A DNA stretch of 36,489 bases from a virus (IMGVR_UViG_3300042476_001006:1-36489); one strand, 5' to 3'. Counted from the stretch's first letter, positions 26,038 through 34,252 are shown. Notes: generated by a model not told the origin, from the sequence alone. Numbers and translations are program-made.

Positions 26038-26434
26038 TTTTAATCCTTATTTCCCATTGACTTATTTGATCAAATGGTAGTTCTATATGCTCAATACCAT
26101 TTAGTTCACACCACTCTTTTTTTTCTTGATCTCTCTTTTTATGTTTTATAAAACCGAGTGGAGTATTATGAAAAAATTTACTAAATTTATAATGCTGCTC
26201 TCCATGAACCTCTATGCATTTTTTAATAAGGGGTAAATAAAAGTCTAAATAAAGAGTTTCTGATCTTCTTATATTGACGGGAACTTCTTCCAATACTTGT
26301 AATGTAGGAAAACAAACATGGATCAAATCTCTAGCCTGTAAATGTAAGCTAGATTTATTTTGAATAGACCCATGTGATATATTACCGATTAATTGCCAAT
26401 TATAAGAATTACCATCCAAATCTTTTACTTGCAT
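26027..26434 (-). CDS. Small Vsr-like endonuclease, 135 aa
   Basis: The N-terminal 35 residues carry a short DNA-binding-like segment (LQARDLI). The core has a helix-strand pair with E49/E50, LYLDFYLP (D64) and CIEVHGEQHYKF (E75, H77, H81), then a helix with R101 and D102 and EHIELPFD. This is the pattern of the Vsr/EDxHD-like nucleases, in which Asp and Glu bind metal and His assists cleavage. Its place directly behind the RecA gene, with a 10-base overlap, suggests a recombination role rather than a selfish mobile gene. I recall similar small proteins in other phages but cannot name a family. Confidence 0.68.
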   Translation of the reverse strand: MQVKDLDGNSYNWQLIGNISHGSIQNKSSLHLQARDLIHVCFPTLQVLEEVPVNIRRSETLYLDFYLPLIKKCIEVHGEQHYKFSKFFHNTPLGFIKHKKRDQEKKEWCELNGIEHIELPFDQISQWEIRIKNEH

Positions 26435-27444
26435 TTGATACCCATAATATCCTTAACTTTTGTCCATAAATCGTCATAAACTTCTGGATGGTCAACTAGA
26501 TACTGTCTTGTTTTCTCAAGACCCTGGAATTTTGGCTTGTCCTCCACAGATGACATAGTATACCATGCGCCCCCCTTAGATACAAGACCCAAATCTACAG
26601 CCAGTGTCAATAGTTCCATCTGTTTATCAATACCTTGACCATATCTAATATAGCTTGTGATTTTACCACCAGGAGCACCTAGAGCAGAACACATTACTTG
26701 CCAATGTACTTCTTGGCCAATCTGTGGACTGTCTGTACTTAAATTCCAAGGACTAAAATAGTTGGCTTTAATTTTAATATCTGTTTGATAAGCAATAGCC
26801 TGACCACTCTTTTCTTTCCACTCACTATGACCCATGCCCGGATTACCCATTTGGTGAGTAATGCCTATAACCACATTCCTATTAACAGGAATAACGTTAG
26901 ACACTTTCCTGCAAAACTTAGCCAATAGCTTGGCTCCGTCTGCTCTTTGCATCTTATCCATATCGCTAGTAATTTCAGCTTCTGTGCATAGAGCAGAGTA
27001 AGAGTCTATAATAACTACTGATCCAGGAATTTCATTAATAATTCTTTCTCCAATTTGGAGATATTCTTCTGCATGTAGGATTTTACCTTCTTGAGATCCA
27101 ATAATATTGAATTTTTCTAGATTTAATCCTGGTATTCCTTCTAGATCTCTTTTTTTCAATCTACCCTCGATATTTAGATAGTACACTTCTCTACCGTCTT
27201 TAAAGGAGCCGTGGGCATATTCTTTCTTTTGTGCAGTAGCGCAGAAGTCTAAGGATGTTGTGGTTTTCCCGCATTTGGGTTGACCAGTAAAAATAACAAA
27301 ACTTCCTTCTGGGATGCCACCATTTAGAACAATATCTAATGCTGGACTAACAGGGATTGTTATCAATGACTTGTCAATAACAGCGTTTGCTGTTAACATA
27401 ACATTATCACCAAAATTTTTCTTAACATCTTCCTTAAGAGCCAT
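26425..27444 (-). CDS. recA: RecA/UvsX-type recombinase
   Basis: A 339-residue RecA-family protein. Walker A is GQPKCGKTT (54-62), Walker B is SVVIIDSYSAL near residues 137-147, and the L1/L2 loop region includes ITHQMGNPGMGHSEW, in which RecA has a Q-x-R type motif. A late IDKQMELLTLAVDLGLVSKGGAWYTM segment (about 284-309) is the standard RecA C-terminal helix-turn. It coats single-stranded DNA and drives strand exchange. The length is close to bacterial RecA but the tail is short. It shares one base with the upstream gene and overlaps the nuclease gene by 10 bases. Confidence 0.9.
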   Translation of the reverse strand: MALKEDVKKNFGDNVMLTANAVIDKSLITIPVSPALDIVLNGGIPEGSFVIFTGQPKCGKTTTSLDFCATAQKKEYAHGSFKDGREVYYLNIEGRLKKRDLEGIPGLNLEKFNIIGSQEGKILHAEEYLQIGERIINEIPGSVVIIDSYSALCTEAEITSDMDKMQRADGAKLLAKFCRKVSNVIPVNRNVVIGITHQMGNPGMGHSEWKEKSGQAIAYQTDIKIKANYFSPWNLSTDSPQIGQEVHWQVMCSALGAPGGKITSYIRYGQGIDKQMELLTLAVDLGLVSKGGAWYTMSSVEDKPKFQGLEKTRQYLVDHPEVYDDLWTKVKDIMGIKCK

Positions 27445-27863
27445 TATTCTAGTTCCTTTAATTTAGATATAACACTTTGTTTAATTATATCTTTTCTGTG
27501 TGTTTTTTGTTCGCTACGATCTATGTCTATTGTGAGATTGGTATTTTCGGCGGATATCCTGGTCTGATGTTCTTCAATAATAGCAGGAAGATGGGGCGCT
27601 CGCAACGAATATATTCTTTCAGCTTTCTTGTCTCTAAGAGCTGATATAATCGCCTGACAACTATATTTTGCTAATAGCTTATGGGCGGTAGCTATTTGGT
27701 TTCTATAATAAAGAGACCATTTTTTTGATACCCAAAATCTATAGTGTAAATCGCACTTGTCTATTTTCGCTTTATTTTCACAAACTATCTCAGTAATATA
27801 CTGAGCCTCTGATACTGTTTTACCATTAGAATATTTAGAGATGTAATTATTTCTTTTTTCCAT
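27444..27863 (-). CDS. Unknown protein, 139 aa
   Basis: I do not recognise a family. The protein starts with a basic segment (MEKRNNYISKYSNGK), followed by helices with VSEAQYITEIVC and a WVSKKWSLYYRNQIATAHKLL helix, and a basic C-terminal helix. Its small size, net positive charge and aromatic cluster WSLYYRN would fit nucleic-acid binding. It overlaps the HTH-like gene by 17 bases and touches the recA gene (one shared base), so it probably belongs to the recombination unit. Confidence 0.65.
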   Translation of the reverse strand: MEKRNNYISKYSNGKTVSEAQYITEIVCENKAKIDKCDLHYRFWVSKKWSLYYRNQIATAHKLLAKYSCQAIISALRDKKAERIYSLRAPHLPAIIEEHQTRISAENTNLTIDIDRSEQKTHRKDIIKQSVISKLKELE

Positions 27864-28209
27864 TTGAATTGGGTCTAAAAATATTTTTTTCTGTATTTGG
27901 GTTATGGGCCTTGATATTCTTCATCAGTTCATCATTCATCATAGAAGCCTCACCTGTCATAATAGAAACATTATTAGTTTTCTTTTGGGCTGTTTCTCTT
28001 ATCATAAGGTTTTGTGATCTATTAGCTGCCGATGATTTAGTAGTTTTTACTTTATCTGCCTCGTCGGTTTTGGATCTACTGTTTTTTTCTATCGTTTTGA
28101 TTACATCATTTTCTAAAATACCTAGTTCTTCTGCAATCTTGGGGGTTTTCGTATTCTGACTATTTAACCAGCAAATAGCATATATCTGAGTTTTATTAAG
28201 CTTTGCCAT
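27847..28209 (-). CDS. Small HTH-like protein, 120 aa
   Basis: The N-terminal 40 residues (LNKTQIYAICWLNSQ, TPKIAEELGILENDVIKTIE) form a helix-turn-helix: two short helices, a turn at GIL, then a recognition-like helix. A long low-complexity basic/Ser/Lys stretch with poor order follows, with a few hydrophobic patches, and the tail ends in NSNGKKK. The likely role is DNA binding, perhaps regulation of the recombination cluster, but no family was recognised. Confidence 0.6.
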   Translation of the reverse strand: MAKLNKTQIYAICWLNSQNTKTPKIAEELGILENDVIKTIEKNSRSKTDEADKVKTTKSSAANRSQNLMIRETAQKKTNNVSIMTGEASMMNDELMKNIKAHNPNTEKNIFRPNSNGKKK

Positions 28210-28598
28210 TATTGAGCCTCTCTTTCTGCATTGTGTAAGTAAGCTATATTTTTTGTTCTTAGAAACTGAACGTATAAATCAAATACTTTCATATTTACTT
28301 CTTTGAATTTATTTTGTGATCTACATACTCTATCTAGAAATGTTGTTTGTTTTTCTGCTCCATAAATAGACAATGGATTTTGCATTTTTCCTGTGTTGTT
28401 AAGCTTTATAGACATTCTATATGAGCCATCATCTCTAAATATTTTTTTAGCAAGAACTCTGGGGTCGTTTTCTGACGCAACTCTTGGGTTATTATTTTTA
28501 TCAAGAAACTCTTCACTGCCTACAACAGAATAGTATTCGTTTTTACCTTCTGTTTCAACATCCGTATTTCTTTTTTGTTCAAAAATAAAATCATCCAT
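28209..28598 (-). CDS. Unknown protein, 129 aa
   Basis: This is a soluble, charged protein with no transmembrane segment. FIFEQKRN at the start, NPRVASENDPRVLAKKIFRDDGSYRM in the middle (key parts NDPRVLAKKIF) and a C-terminal helix VFDLYVQFLRTKNIAYL are the most distinctive segments. I recognise no family. It overlaps the next gene upstream by 8 bases and shares one base with the HTH-like gene, so it belongs to the same transcript. Confidence 0.6.
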   Translation of the reverse strand: MDDFIFEQKRNTDVETEGKNEYYSVVGSEEFLDKNNNPRVASENDPRVLAKKIFRDDGSYRMSIKLNNTGKMQNPLSIYGAEKQTTFLDRVCRSQNKFKEVNMKVFDLYVQFLRTKNIAYLHNAEREAQ

Positions 28599-28959
28599 TA
28601 TTACTCTCCTCGTTATTATATGCGTGGTTTACAGATTCTAAAAGCTTGGCTTCTAGATATTCGAAAAAGGTTGTCATGAACTTATTATAATCTTTGTCTA
28701 TTGGCACAGGAATGTGATAGTTTTTTGTGCAAATCTCCCTAGTAGAAACTGCTTCTCCTTTGTCGTTTTGCTCCATAGCTGTGGCACTTATGGTGAATAA
28801 TAGCTCATGTGGACAGTCTATTTTTTTCTGAGGAGTATCATCTGGTACTGAGTCTTTATAAAATTGATTATTGTCTTTAATAGCTCCGCTCTGTACATCT
28901 TCTAGAAATTTTTTAATTAAGTTTTTAAAATTGTCATCATCTTCTATAGAGTTTGTCAT
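28591..28959 (-). CDS. Unknown acidic protein, 122 aa
   Basis: An acidic N-terminus (EDDDNFKNLIKKFLEDVQ) is followed by a beta-rich middle (CPHELLFTISATAMEQ, ICTKNYHIPVPID) and a C-terminal helix (FMTTFFEYLEAKLLESV). No recognisable motif is present. Its position between a zinc-ribbon gene and an unknown gene gives no function. It overlaps the FmdB-like gene by 4 bases and the following gene by 8. Confidence 0.6.
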   Translation of the reverse strand: MTNSIEDDDNFKNLIKKFLEDVQSGAIKDNNQFYKDSVPDDTPQKKIDCPHELLFTISATAMEQNDKGEAVSTREICTKNYHIPVPIDKDYNKFMTTFFEYLEAKLLESVNHAYNNEESNNG

Positions 28960-29306
28960 TTATCATACCATTGTATCTTGGGTTGTTTTTGGAGTCTTTT
29001 CATTCCTGTGGGAAGCTCTTGTTTGCTCTCTTTATCTTTATAAGAATTATGTTTATTATAAAGTTCTTGCTTATGATCTTCACTTAATTTATCTCTATTC
29101 CTATTAGCTAAATCCCCTATGGTTTTAAGTTCGTCATCTGATTTTTTAACAGAAGCGTTTAGTCCTGACAGATCGTCTGTATATGATCTTTCTGTGTGCT
29201 TACCTAGACATTTGATACATTTGGGTTTTGGCTCATAATCTTTGATATAAAAAAATAGCTCAAATTTGCAGGAACAATCATTGCATATATATGTGTATGT
29301 TGGCAT
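28956..29306 (-). CDS. FmdB-like zinc-ribbon protein, 116 aa
   Basis: The N-terminus MPTYTYICNDCSCKFELF and a second pair CIKC (30-33) match the FmdB/CxxC_CxxC_SSSS zinc-ribbon family. That family is defined by P-x-Y-x-Y-x-C-x-x-C near the first residue and a second CxxC about 20 residues later. The rest (about 40-116) is a charged helical tail with no recognised domain. Members of this family are often of unknown regulatory or DNA-related function. The standard start fixes the ATG at 29306 although it overlaps the HNH gene by 29 bases. Confidence 0.8.
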   Translation of the reverse strand: MPTYTYICNDCSCKFELFFYIKDYEPKPKCIKCLGKHTERSYTDDLSGLNASVKKSDDELKTIGDLANRNRDKLSEDHKQELYNKHNSYKDKESKQELPTGMKRLQKQPKIQWYDK

Positions 29307-29898
29307 TATAATTTGGGTCGTGATATATTTCTGGTAAATATGTGGACCACTCCTCTGGGATATTTCTTCTTATATTAAGTAGGAAATTGGTGATCGGCAA
29401 GTATTTTGAATTTTTTTTTGGTACTATAGGGTTGTTTATCAATAGCATATTGGCTTGTTGTGGTGTTTTATTACCTTTTTTACGATTACATTCAACACAA
29501 GCTGTTACGATATTTGTCCAACTAGTAGGTGAACACTTTTTATCTTTCCATAAAGACTTCGGAATAACATGATCATATGTCAATTTATTTAGATTTTGTT
29601 TTATTCCACAATATTGACAGGAATAATTATCTCTTATAAATAAATTTTTTCTAGAAAAATTAACATTATGATTATACAATTTATAATATTTAATTGTTTT
29701 AATTACTGCTGGTATTAAATACTTTTTATTATTAGTACCATTAATAAAATCGTTTTGATAAAAATGTATAATTTCTATACCAATAGTACAGTCTTGTTCA
29801 TCTAACATAGACCATACCAAAGCTTTCCTCCAACTAACTACTCCTAATGGAGAATAGTCGGCATTAAGTACAAGACATTTACTATTTTCTATCTTCAT
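29278..29898 (-). CDS. HNH endonuclease, 206 aa
   Basis: The N-terminal domain (CLVLNADYSPLGVVSWRKAL) is typical of a common phage and bacterial HNH family. The nuclease follows: CxxC at 94/97 (CQYC), D109/H110 in LTYDHVIPKS, N129 in WTNIVTAC and CxxC at 134/137, then RKKGNKTP. The zinc and metal sites are therefore complete. The family includes host-type and phage-borne enzymes, some acting in packaging or recombination and some as selfish elements. It is placed beside PhoH and FmdB-like genes, with overlaps of 17 and 29 bases, and looks embedded in the operon. Confidence 0.85.
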   Translation of the reverse strand: MKIENSKCLVLNADYSPLGVVSWRKALVWSMLDEQDCTIGIEIIHFYQNDFINGTNNKKYLIPAVIKTIKYYKLYNHNVNFSRKNLFIRDNYSCQYCGIKQNLNKLTYDHVIPKSLWKDKKCSPTSWTNIVTACVECNRKKGNKTPQQANMLLINNPIVPKKNSKYLPITNFLLNIRRNIPEEWSTYLPEIYHDPNYNANIHIYMQ

Positions 29899-30610
29899 TT
29901 TCGTAGTTATCTAGTCGTGCAATAATTTTTCCTATAATAGGATGTCTAACAATATCAGAAAAGTCTAGTTTTGTTATACCTATACCTTCTAAATTTGTAA
30001 GAGCCTGTGTCATATTATAGAAGCCTCCCTGCATGTGTCTAATGAGATCTGATTGACTAGTATCTCCTGTTAAAACCATCTTACTGTTATTTCCTATACG
30101 AGTTAATAACATTTTAATCTGATCATAAGAAGCATTCTGACACTCATCGGCTACTATAAAAGCATTATGGAAATTGCGTCCTCTCATAAGCCCCAAAGGT
30201 ACTATTTCAATTTTATTATTTGTTTTTAGACTATTATACTGTGCAGCAGATATAAAATGATGAACTTCATCTAGTAGTGGTAATAGATAAGGGTGTAATT
30301 TTTCTTCTGCTGTTCCTGGTAAATATCCTATTTTTTCTCCAGATTCAACAACTGGTCTAGTTATAATTATTTTTTTTACTTTATCATCTAACAAATATTC
30401 TAGAGCCATACCTACGGCAATGTGTGTTTTGCCTGATCCAGCAACGCCTTGGCAAAAAGTGATACTATTTTCAGCTACTGTTCTAATATATTCTTTTTGA
30501 TTTTCAGTTCTAGGTTTTAATCTATTCCTATAAGCTTGTGGTACATTGAGTTCATTGGTAGCATCGATAGTCTTATTTTTCTTTTTGAGGTTTTTATTAT
30601 TTTTTCTCAA
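29882..30610 (-). CDS. phoH: PhoH-like ATPase, TTG start
   Basis: A 242-residue PhoH-family P-loop ATPase. Walker A GVAGSGKT (55-62), KIIITRPVVESGE, VADECQNA (Walker B) and KMVLTGDTSQSD are all present in family order. PhoH-like proteins are common in aquatic phages; their exact role is unclear and may involve RNA or phosphate stress. The start is TTG at 30610: no in-frame ATG occurs before residue 68, and an AAAGGG ribosome site lies about 6 bases upstream. A 9-bp inverted repeat precedes the gene. Confidence 0.9.
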   Translation of the reverse strand: MRKNNKNLKKKNKTIDATNELNVPQAYRNRLKPRTENQKEYIRTVAENSITFCQGVAGSGKTHIAVGMALEYLLDDKVKKIIITRPVVESGEKIGYLPGTAEEKLHPYLLPLLDEVHHFISAAQYNSLKTNNKIEIVPLGLMRGRNFHNAFIVADECQNASYDQIKMLLTRIGNNSKMVLTGDTSQSDLIRHMQGGFYNMTQALTNLEGIGITKLDFSDIVRHPIIGKIIARLDNYENEDRK

Positions 30611-30633
30611 ATGTTACCCTTTGCTATAGAGTT

Positions 30634-30669
30634 GTGTATATCTTTACCAATTATACTAATGATATACAC
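30634..30669. repeat. Perfect 9-bp inverted repeat upstream of phoH
   Basis: GTGTATATC at 30634-30642 and GATATACAC at 30661-30669 are perfect complements separated by 18 bases. The centre reads TAGTATAAT on the minus strand, which includes a consensus -10 hexamer. It lies in the 65-base gap between the MazG-like gene (ending 30676) and phoH (TTG at 30610). It could be an operator around a -10 box or a hairpin. The loop is long and no T run follows, so it is a poor terminator. Confidence 0.5.
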
Positions 30670-30675
30670 CATACC

Positions 30676-31041
30676 CTATAATACAAATGGTTTTAAATTC
30701 GGCGGCTGCCAATTATTCGGCTTTAATACTTTGCCGTCCTCCCTCTTCTTAACCTTACCTGTTTCTGGATCAATTTTTGCAAAATTTGTCTTCATTACTT
30801 CGTCCCAAGCTCCTTCTCCATTGGAGCCCATGCTATTAATAGCTCCGGCAGTAACAACAATAATGTCTATCAAAGCGTCTAAAATTTCAACCTTATCATT
30901 GTTCTCAAATGCTTCTTGAAGTTCCTTGGTTTCTTCTTTAATTAAAGTATGATACATCTCTAGTTGTTTTTCATTCCATTCACATACTGTTTGATCACAA
31001 GCCAACATAAAATTAATTTGGTCCTTAAATATATTACTCAT
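30676..31041 (-). CDS. MazG-like NTP pyrophosphohydrolase, 121 aa
   Basis: The pattern of the all-alpha NTP pyrophosphatase (MazG/PRA-PH) superfamily is visible: YHTLIKEETKELQEAFENND, with an E-x-x-x-E metal-binding helix, then EILDALIDIIVVTAG with a D-x-x-x-D helix. The C-terminal GKVLKPNNWQPPNLKPFV is a typical phage MazG tail. Such enzymes hydrolyse (d)NTPs to monophosphates, or act on (p)ppGpp in some phages. A strong AAGGAG site precedes ATG 31041 and overlaps the nrdA stop codon. It lies between nrdA and phoH. Confidence 0.8.
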   Translation of the reverse strand: MSNIFKDQINFMLACDQTVCEWNEKQLEMYHTLIKEETKELQEAFENNDKVEILDALIDIIVVTAGAINSMGSNGEGAWDEVMKTNFAKIDPETGKVKKREDGKVLKPNNWQPPNLKPFVL

Positions 31042-31050
31042 TTTTTCTCC

Positions 31051-32700
31051 TTAAGATTCACAACTGCTGCAAGTTAAAATATTTCTTACTAATTCCTGTG
31101 CAGGATTAGAAGATCTTTGATAGTAGAAACTTTTAATACCATTTTCCCATCCATATATTATTAATTCATTTACTTCTTTTGCTGGACAATTAGGTGGAAT
31201 CATTAAGTTTAATGAAATCGCTTGATCTATATATTTCTGTCTTTGTATATTTTGAATGACTATTTCCTTTTGGCTTAGTTCTCCAAAAGTTTTAAAAACA
31301 TCTTTGTCTTCTTGCGAAAGAAAATCTAAATGTTGTACAGAGCCTCCTCTTACTAGGATGCTCTTCCAAGTATTTTCGTTATCTTCATTTTTATTTTTTA
31401 ATACTTGTTTGAGGTAAGGGTTTTTGTATGTAAAGCTGCCTTTAGCTAATTTTTTTACAAAATAATTAGAATTTAAAGGTTCTACAGATGGGCTGACTTG
31501 TCCTAAAATAAAAGAACTGCTCGTAGTAGGAGCCACAGCTAGCGTGGTGACGTTTCTACGACCATAACCCTTTAGTATTTCTGGTTCACCAAATAGTTTG
31601 GACAACTCCTCAGATGCTTGATCCGCTCTTTCTCTGATTGTTTTCCAAATCTGAACATTTAGTGATTTAGCCATCATAGACTCGAAAGCTATATTTTTTG
31701 ACTGTAAAAAAGAATGCCATCCCAACACACCCATACCTAATGCTCTTTGTGTTTTAGCAAAGTTGTGCGCTGTTTCCATGAATTTAATATTTTGCGTCTT
31801 ATTAACAAATTCCTCATTAACAGCGTCTAAGAAATATATTAGAGTTTGTATAGCGTCTGTATTTTGTATCTCATCCCAGTGTAATAGATTAATTGATGAT
31901 AAAACACAAACAAATGAATTATTTTCATCAGATGCTAATGCTATTTCACTACAAAGATTACTACTATAAATAGTTAGATTTTTGTCTCTGTATACTTTTG
32001 GACTATTATTATTAACTGTATCCTTAAACATAATATAAGGATAACCAGTTTCAAAACGTTTTTGTATAATTTTAGCCCAAATTTTTCTCTTATCTTTATC
32101 TCCTTGAATCATACTTTTCATCCAATTATCAGTAATAGTAACACCAATACTCATACTTTGAATGCTATGGCCCTCAGATCTGATTTTTAAAAATTCTTCA
32201 ATATCTGGATGCTCTACCGGTAGGTATGCTGCAAAAGATCCTCTACGGGCCGATCCTTGGGAAACCACCTCTGCTATTTTATCAAACATTTCCATAAAAT
32301 GAACAGGACCACTAGATTCTCCTCCAACACTAATAGGAGCACCTCTTTGTCTAAGATCTCCAAAATATCCGCTAGTTCCACCACCAAGTTTGCTCATCAT
32401 ACCAACTTCTGCTACTTTTGTTAAAATACTATCCATAGTATCAGATAGATAAGAATTAAAACACGAAACCGGCAAACCTCTATCATTACCAAAATTTGTC
32501 CATACCGGAGTGGCTAATGAATAAAAGCCTTTACTCATGTAGTCTTCAAACTTATCAGCAAATCCTTGAATATTCAGAATTTTTTCTGCGGCTTCGCTTA
32601 TTTGTCTTATTCTAACTTCCGGTGAAATCCCCTCTTTTAAATATCCTCTTTCTAAGAAAATACGACTATGAGAATTTAGCCAATAGTATCTCTTATGCAT
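31051..32700 (-). CDS. nrdA: Ribonucleotide reductase, class I large subunit (compact NrdA)
   Basis: A 549-residue catalytic subunit. Key residues are present: C80 (LPVSCFNS), N248-x-C250-x-E252 (SNLCSEIAL), C265 (SFVCVLSS), the tyrosine pair Y526-Y527 (FYYQRS), and C-terminal C544/C547 (TCSSCES). It converts ribonucleotides to deoxyribonucleotides. There is no N-terminal ATP-cone (it begins near the usual residue 150), so it probably lacks overall activity control by dATP. At 549 residues it is about 210 shorter than E. coli NrdA. NrdB is encoded directly upstream of it, 17 bases away. Confidence 0.93.
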   Translation of the reverse strand: MHKRYYWLNSHSRIFLERGYLKEGISPEVRIRQISEAAEKILNIQGFADKFEDYMSKGFYSLATPVWTNFGNDRGLPVSCFNSYLSDTMDSILTKVAEVGMMSKLGGGTSGYFGDLRQRGAPISVGGESSGPVHFMEMFDKIAEVVSQGSARRGSFAAYLPVEHPDIEEFLKIRSEGHSIQSMSIGVTITDNWMKSMIQGDKDKRKIWAKIIQKRFETGYPYIMFKDTVNNNSPKVYRDKNLTIYSSNLCSEIALASDENNSFVCVLSSINLLHWDEIQNTDAIQTLIYFLDAVNEEFVNKTQNIKFMETAHNFAKTQRALGMGVLGWHSFLQSKNIAFESMMAKSLNVQIWKTIRERADQASEELSKLFGEPEILKGYGRRNVTTLAVAPTTSSSFILGQVSPSVEPLNSNYFVKKLAKGSFTYKNPYLKQVLKNKNEDNENTWKSILVRGGSVQHLDFLSQEDKDVFKTFGELSQKEIVIQNIQRQKYIDQAISLNLMIPPNCPAKEVNELIIYGWENGIKSFYYQRSSNPAQELVRNILTCSSCES

Positions 32701-32717
32701 TTTTCTAAATTTCCATT

Positions 32718-33692
32718 CTAATTAAATAAGTCGTCTATATCAAAGCTTTGTGCAGATTTTGCGTATTCCACCGGTCTCGAATGGAAAAAGTCTGACATAT
32801 TATTTCCTAATACCTGTTCATCAAACCATGTTGTTTTTGATATTATCTCTTGATCCACATCAAAAATAGCGTTGTATCCTATTTGTTTAAGTGAATCATT
32901 CATTCTGTTTTTAATAAACTCTTTTAATAGATCAGAATTTAATTTCTCATGAGTATAACCATTAACTATCCATTCTACAATTTGGCATTCATATTTAACT
33001 GCATCTTTGGCCTCATGTTCTATTTTATCTTGAAGCTCTTGATCAAATAATTCTGGGTGTTCGCTTTTAATAGTATTTATAATTTTAATACCTATCATAG
33101 CATGTAGATTCTCTTCTCTGGAAGTATACTCTACTTGTTTATTCGTATCTTTAAGAAGATTTTTATATCTACCAAACCAGCCAATAGTATAAAACTGTGA
33201 AAAGAGAGCTATATTCTCAACGAATAACGTAAATAAGATCAACGAATAAATAAATTGTTTTTTATTATCTGTATGAAATTTATGTAAATGTTTTCTGAGA
33301 TAATTAACTCTACCTTGAATAATATCCAATTTTAAAATCTCATCAAAACTATCTTCTATTCCTAGTACCTCTAATAGCCTTTCATAAGCATCTCCATGGA
33401 TAACTTCTACATTAGCCATGACATATCCCATATCATTTAGGGATGGGTGTGGCAGATTGTCTCCTAACTTGGCCCAAAACCTTTTAACTGAAATTTCTAA
33501 CTGACCTATAGTAGATAGGGCTCTGATAATAATTTGTCTTTCTTGTTCGGTTAGATTTACTCTGAAATCTTGTATATCGCTTTGAAAATTAAACTCTCTG
33601 TCTGTCCAAAAACCATTATGCATAGCCTCAATAAAATCTTGAGTCCAAGGATAATGGTCTGGCTTTCTAGTAATTTGTTCTTGAAAAATCAT
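32718..33692 (-). CDS. nrdB: Ribonucleotide reductase, class I small subunit (NrdB)
   Basis: A 324-residue ferritin-like subunit. The metal-binding and radical residues are E66, E96, H99 and Y103 (NVEVIHGDAY, with Glu+7 = the radical tyrosine), E159 (FVEN) and E194/H197 (SREENLH). The C-terminal tail SFDIDDLFN is the contact peptide for NrdA. The radical tyrosine is present, so this is a normal class I beta chain. It lies upstream of nrdA on the same strand, 17 bases away, so stoichiometric expression is likely. Start: ATG 33692, with a weak upstream AAGAA-type site. Confidence 0.92.
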   Translation of the reverse strand: MIFQEQITRKPDHYPWTQDFIEAMHNGFWTDREFNFQSDIQDFRVNLTEQERQIIIRALSTIGQLEISVKRFWAKLGDNLPHPSLNDMGYVMANVEVIHGDAYERLLEVLGIEDSFDEILKLDIIQGRVNYLRKHLHKFHTDNKKQFIYSLILFTLFVENIALFSQFYTIGWFGRYKNLLKDTNKQVEYTSREENLHAMIGIKIINTIKSEHPELFDQELQDKIEHEAKDAVKYECQIVEWIVNGYTHEKLNSDLLKEFIKNRMNDSLKQIGYNAIFDVDQEIISKTTWFDEQVLGNNMSDFFHSRPVEYAKSAQSFDIDDLFN

Positions 33693-33747
33693 GATTATTT
33701 ATTCTTATTGTTAATGAGTCTTATAAAGCTTAAGTTCATGTGTAGTA

Positions 33748-34215
33748 TCATAATACACCACACAAATTTTGTAACCATTCAAGATCTGGTTTGATTTTGT
33801 GGATTTCCATTTTACTCATTGAGATAAATAAGTCAAATCTTTTTTTTGCTTCTTTATCAAATAAATGGGTCCCATGATCATCAATCATATATACTTTTTT
33901 AATTCCTTCTTGCCACAAAGCAACTATACAATCATTACAACATTGACCTGTAACATATGCTATTCCATTATCCGGTCTAATTACACAGTTAGACAGGGCG
34001 TTTCGTTCGCTATGAACCATCCAAAAATATTTATCTGGACGATCAGTAGGAAGTTTATTATCGTCAACCCCTTTTGGAAATCCATTATATCCTACCCCTA
34101 AAATCCTATTATTTTGATCAGTAATTACGCATCCGTGTTGAGTATGCGTATCATGACTGCGTTGAGATACAACTTTAGCTAGTCCTAGAAAGTAATTGGT
34201 CCAGTTTGGTCTCAT
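33748..34215 (-). CDS. dCMP deaminase
   Basis: A 155-residue zinc-dependent deaminase. HSE at H68-E70 (MVHSERNAL) and C93/C96 (CCNDC) form the metal site. The usual P before the first Cys is replaced, giving QCCNDC. HGCVITDQN and GVGYNGFPKG are typical of the family, and YMIDDHG ends the core. It converts dCMP to dUMP, feeding dTMP synthesis. The gene begins at ATG 34215, directly behind a promoter that puts the predicted transcript start only about 2 bases upstream. Confidence 0.88.
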   Translation of the reverse strand: MRPNWTNYFLGLAKVVSQRSHDTHTQHGCVITDQNNRILGVGYNGFPKGVDDNKLPTDRPDKYFWMVHSERNALSNCVIRPDNGIAYVTGQCCNDCIVALWQEGIKKVYMIDDHGTHLFDKEAKKRFDLFISMSKMEIHKIKPDLEWLQNLCGVL

Positions 34216-34223
34216 GATTCCAT

Positions 34224-34252
34224 ATAATACCAGAAATCATAAGAACTGGCAA
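34224..34252 (-). promoter_or_regulatory. Sigma70-type promoter ahead of dCMP deaminase, near-leaderless
   Basis: On the minus strand TTGCCA (34252-34247) is followed after 17 bases by TATTAT (34229-34224). These are 5/6 matches to both consensus boxes, with a TGn extension (TGG) just ahead of the -10 box. The predicted transcript start near 34217 leaves about 2 bases before the ATG at 34215, so the message would be leaderless. It lies in the 39-base gap after the small membrane-protein gene. Confidence 0.6.

Noticed and set aside
33735-33765. Hairpin at the end of the dCMP deaminase gene
   Set aside because: The GTGTA/TACAC stem is 5 bp with an A/T-rich interior and a mismatch. It is no clear terminator and partly coding.
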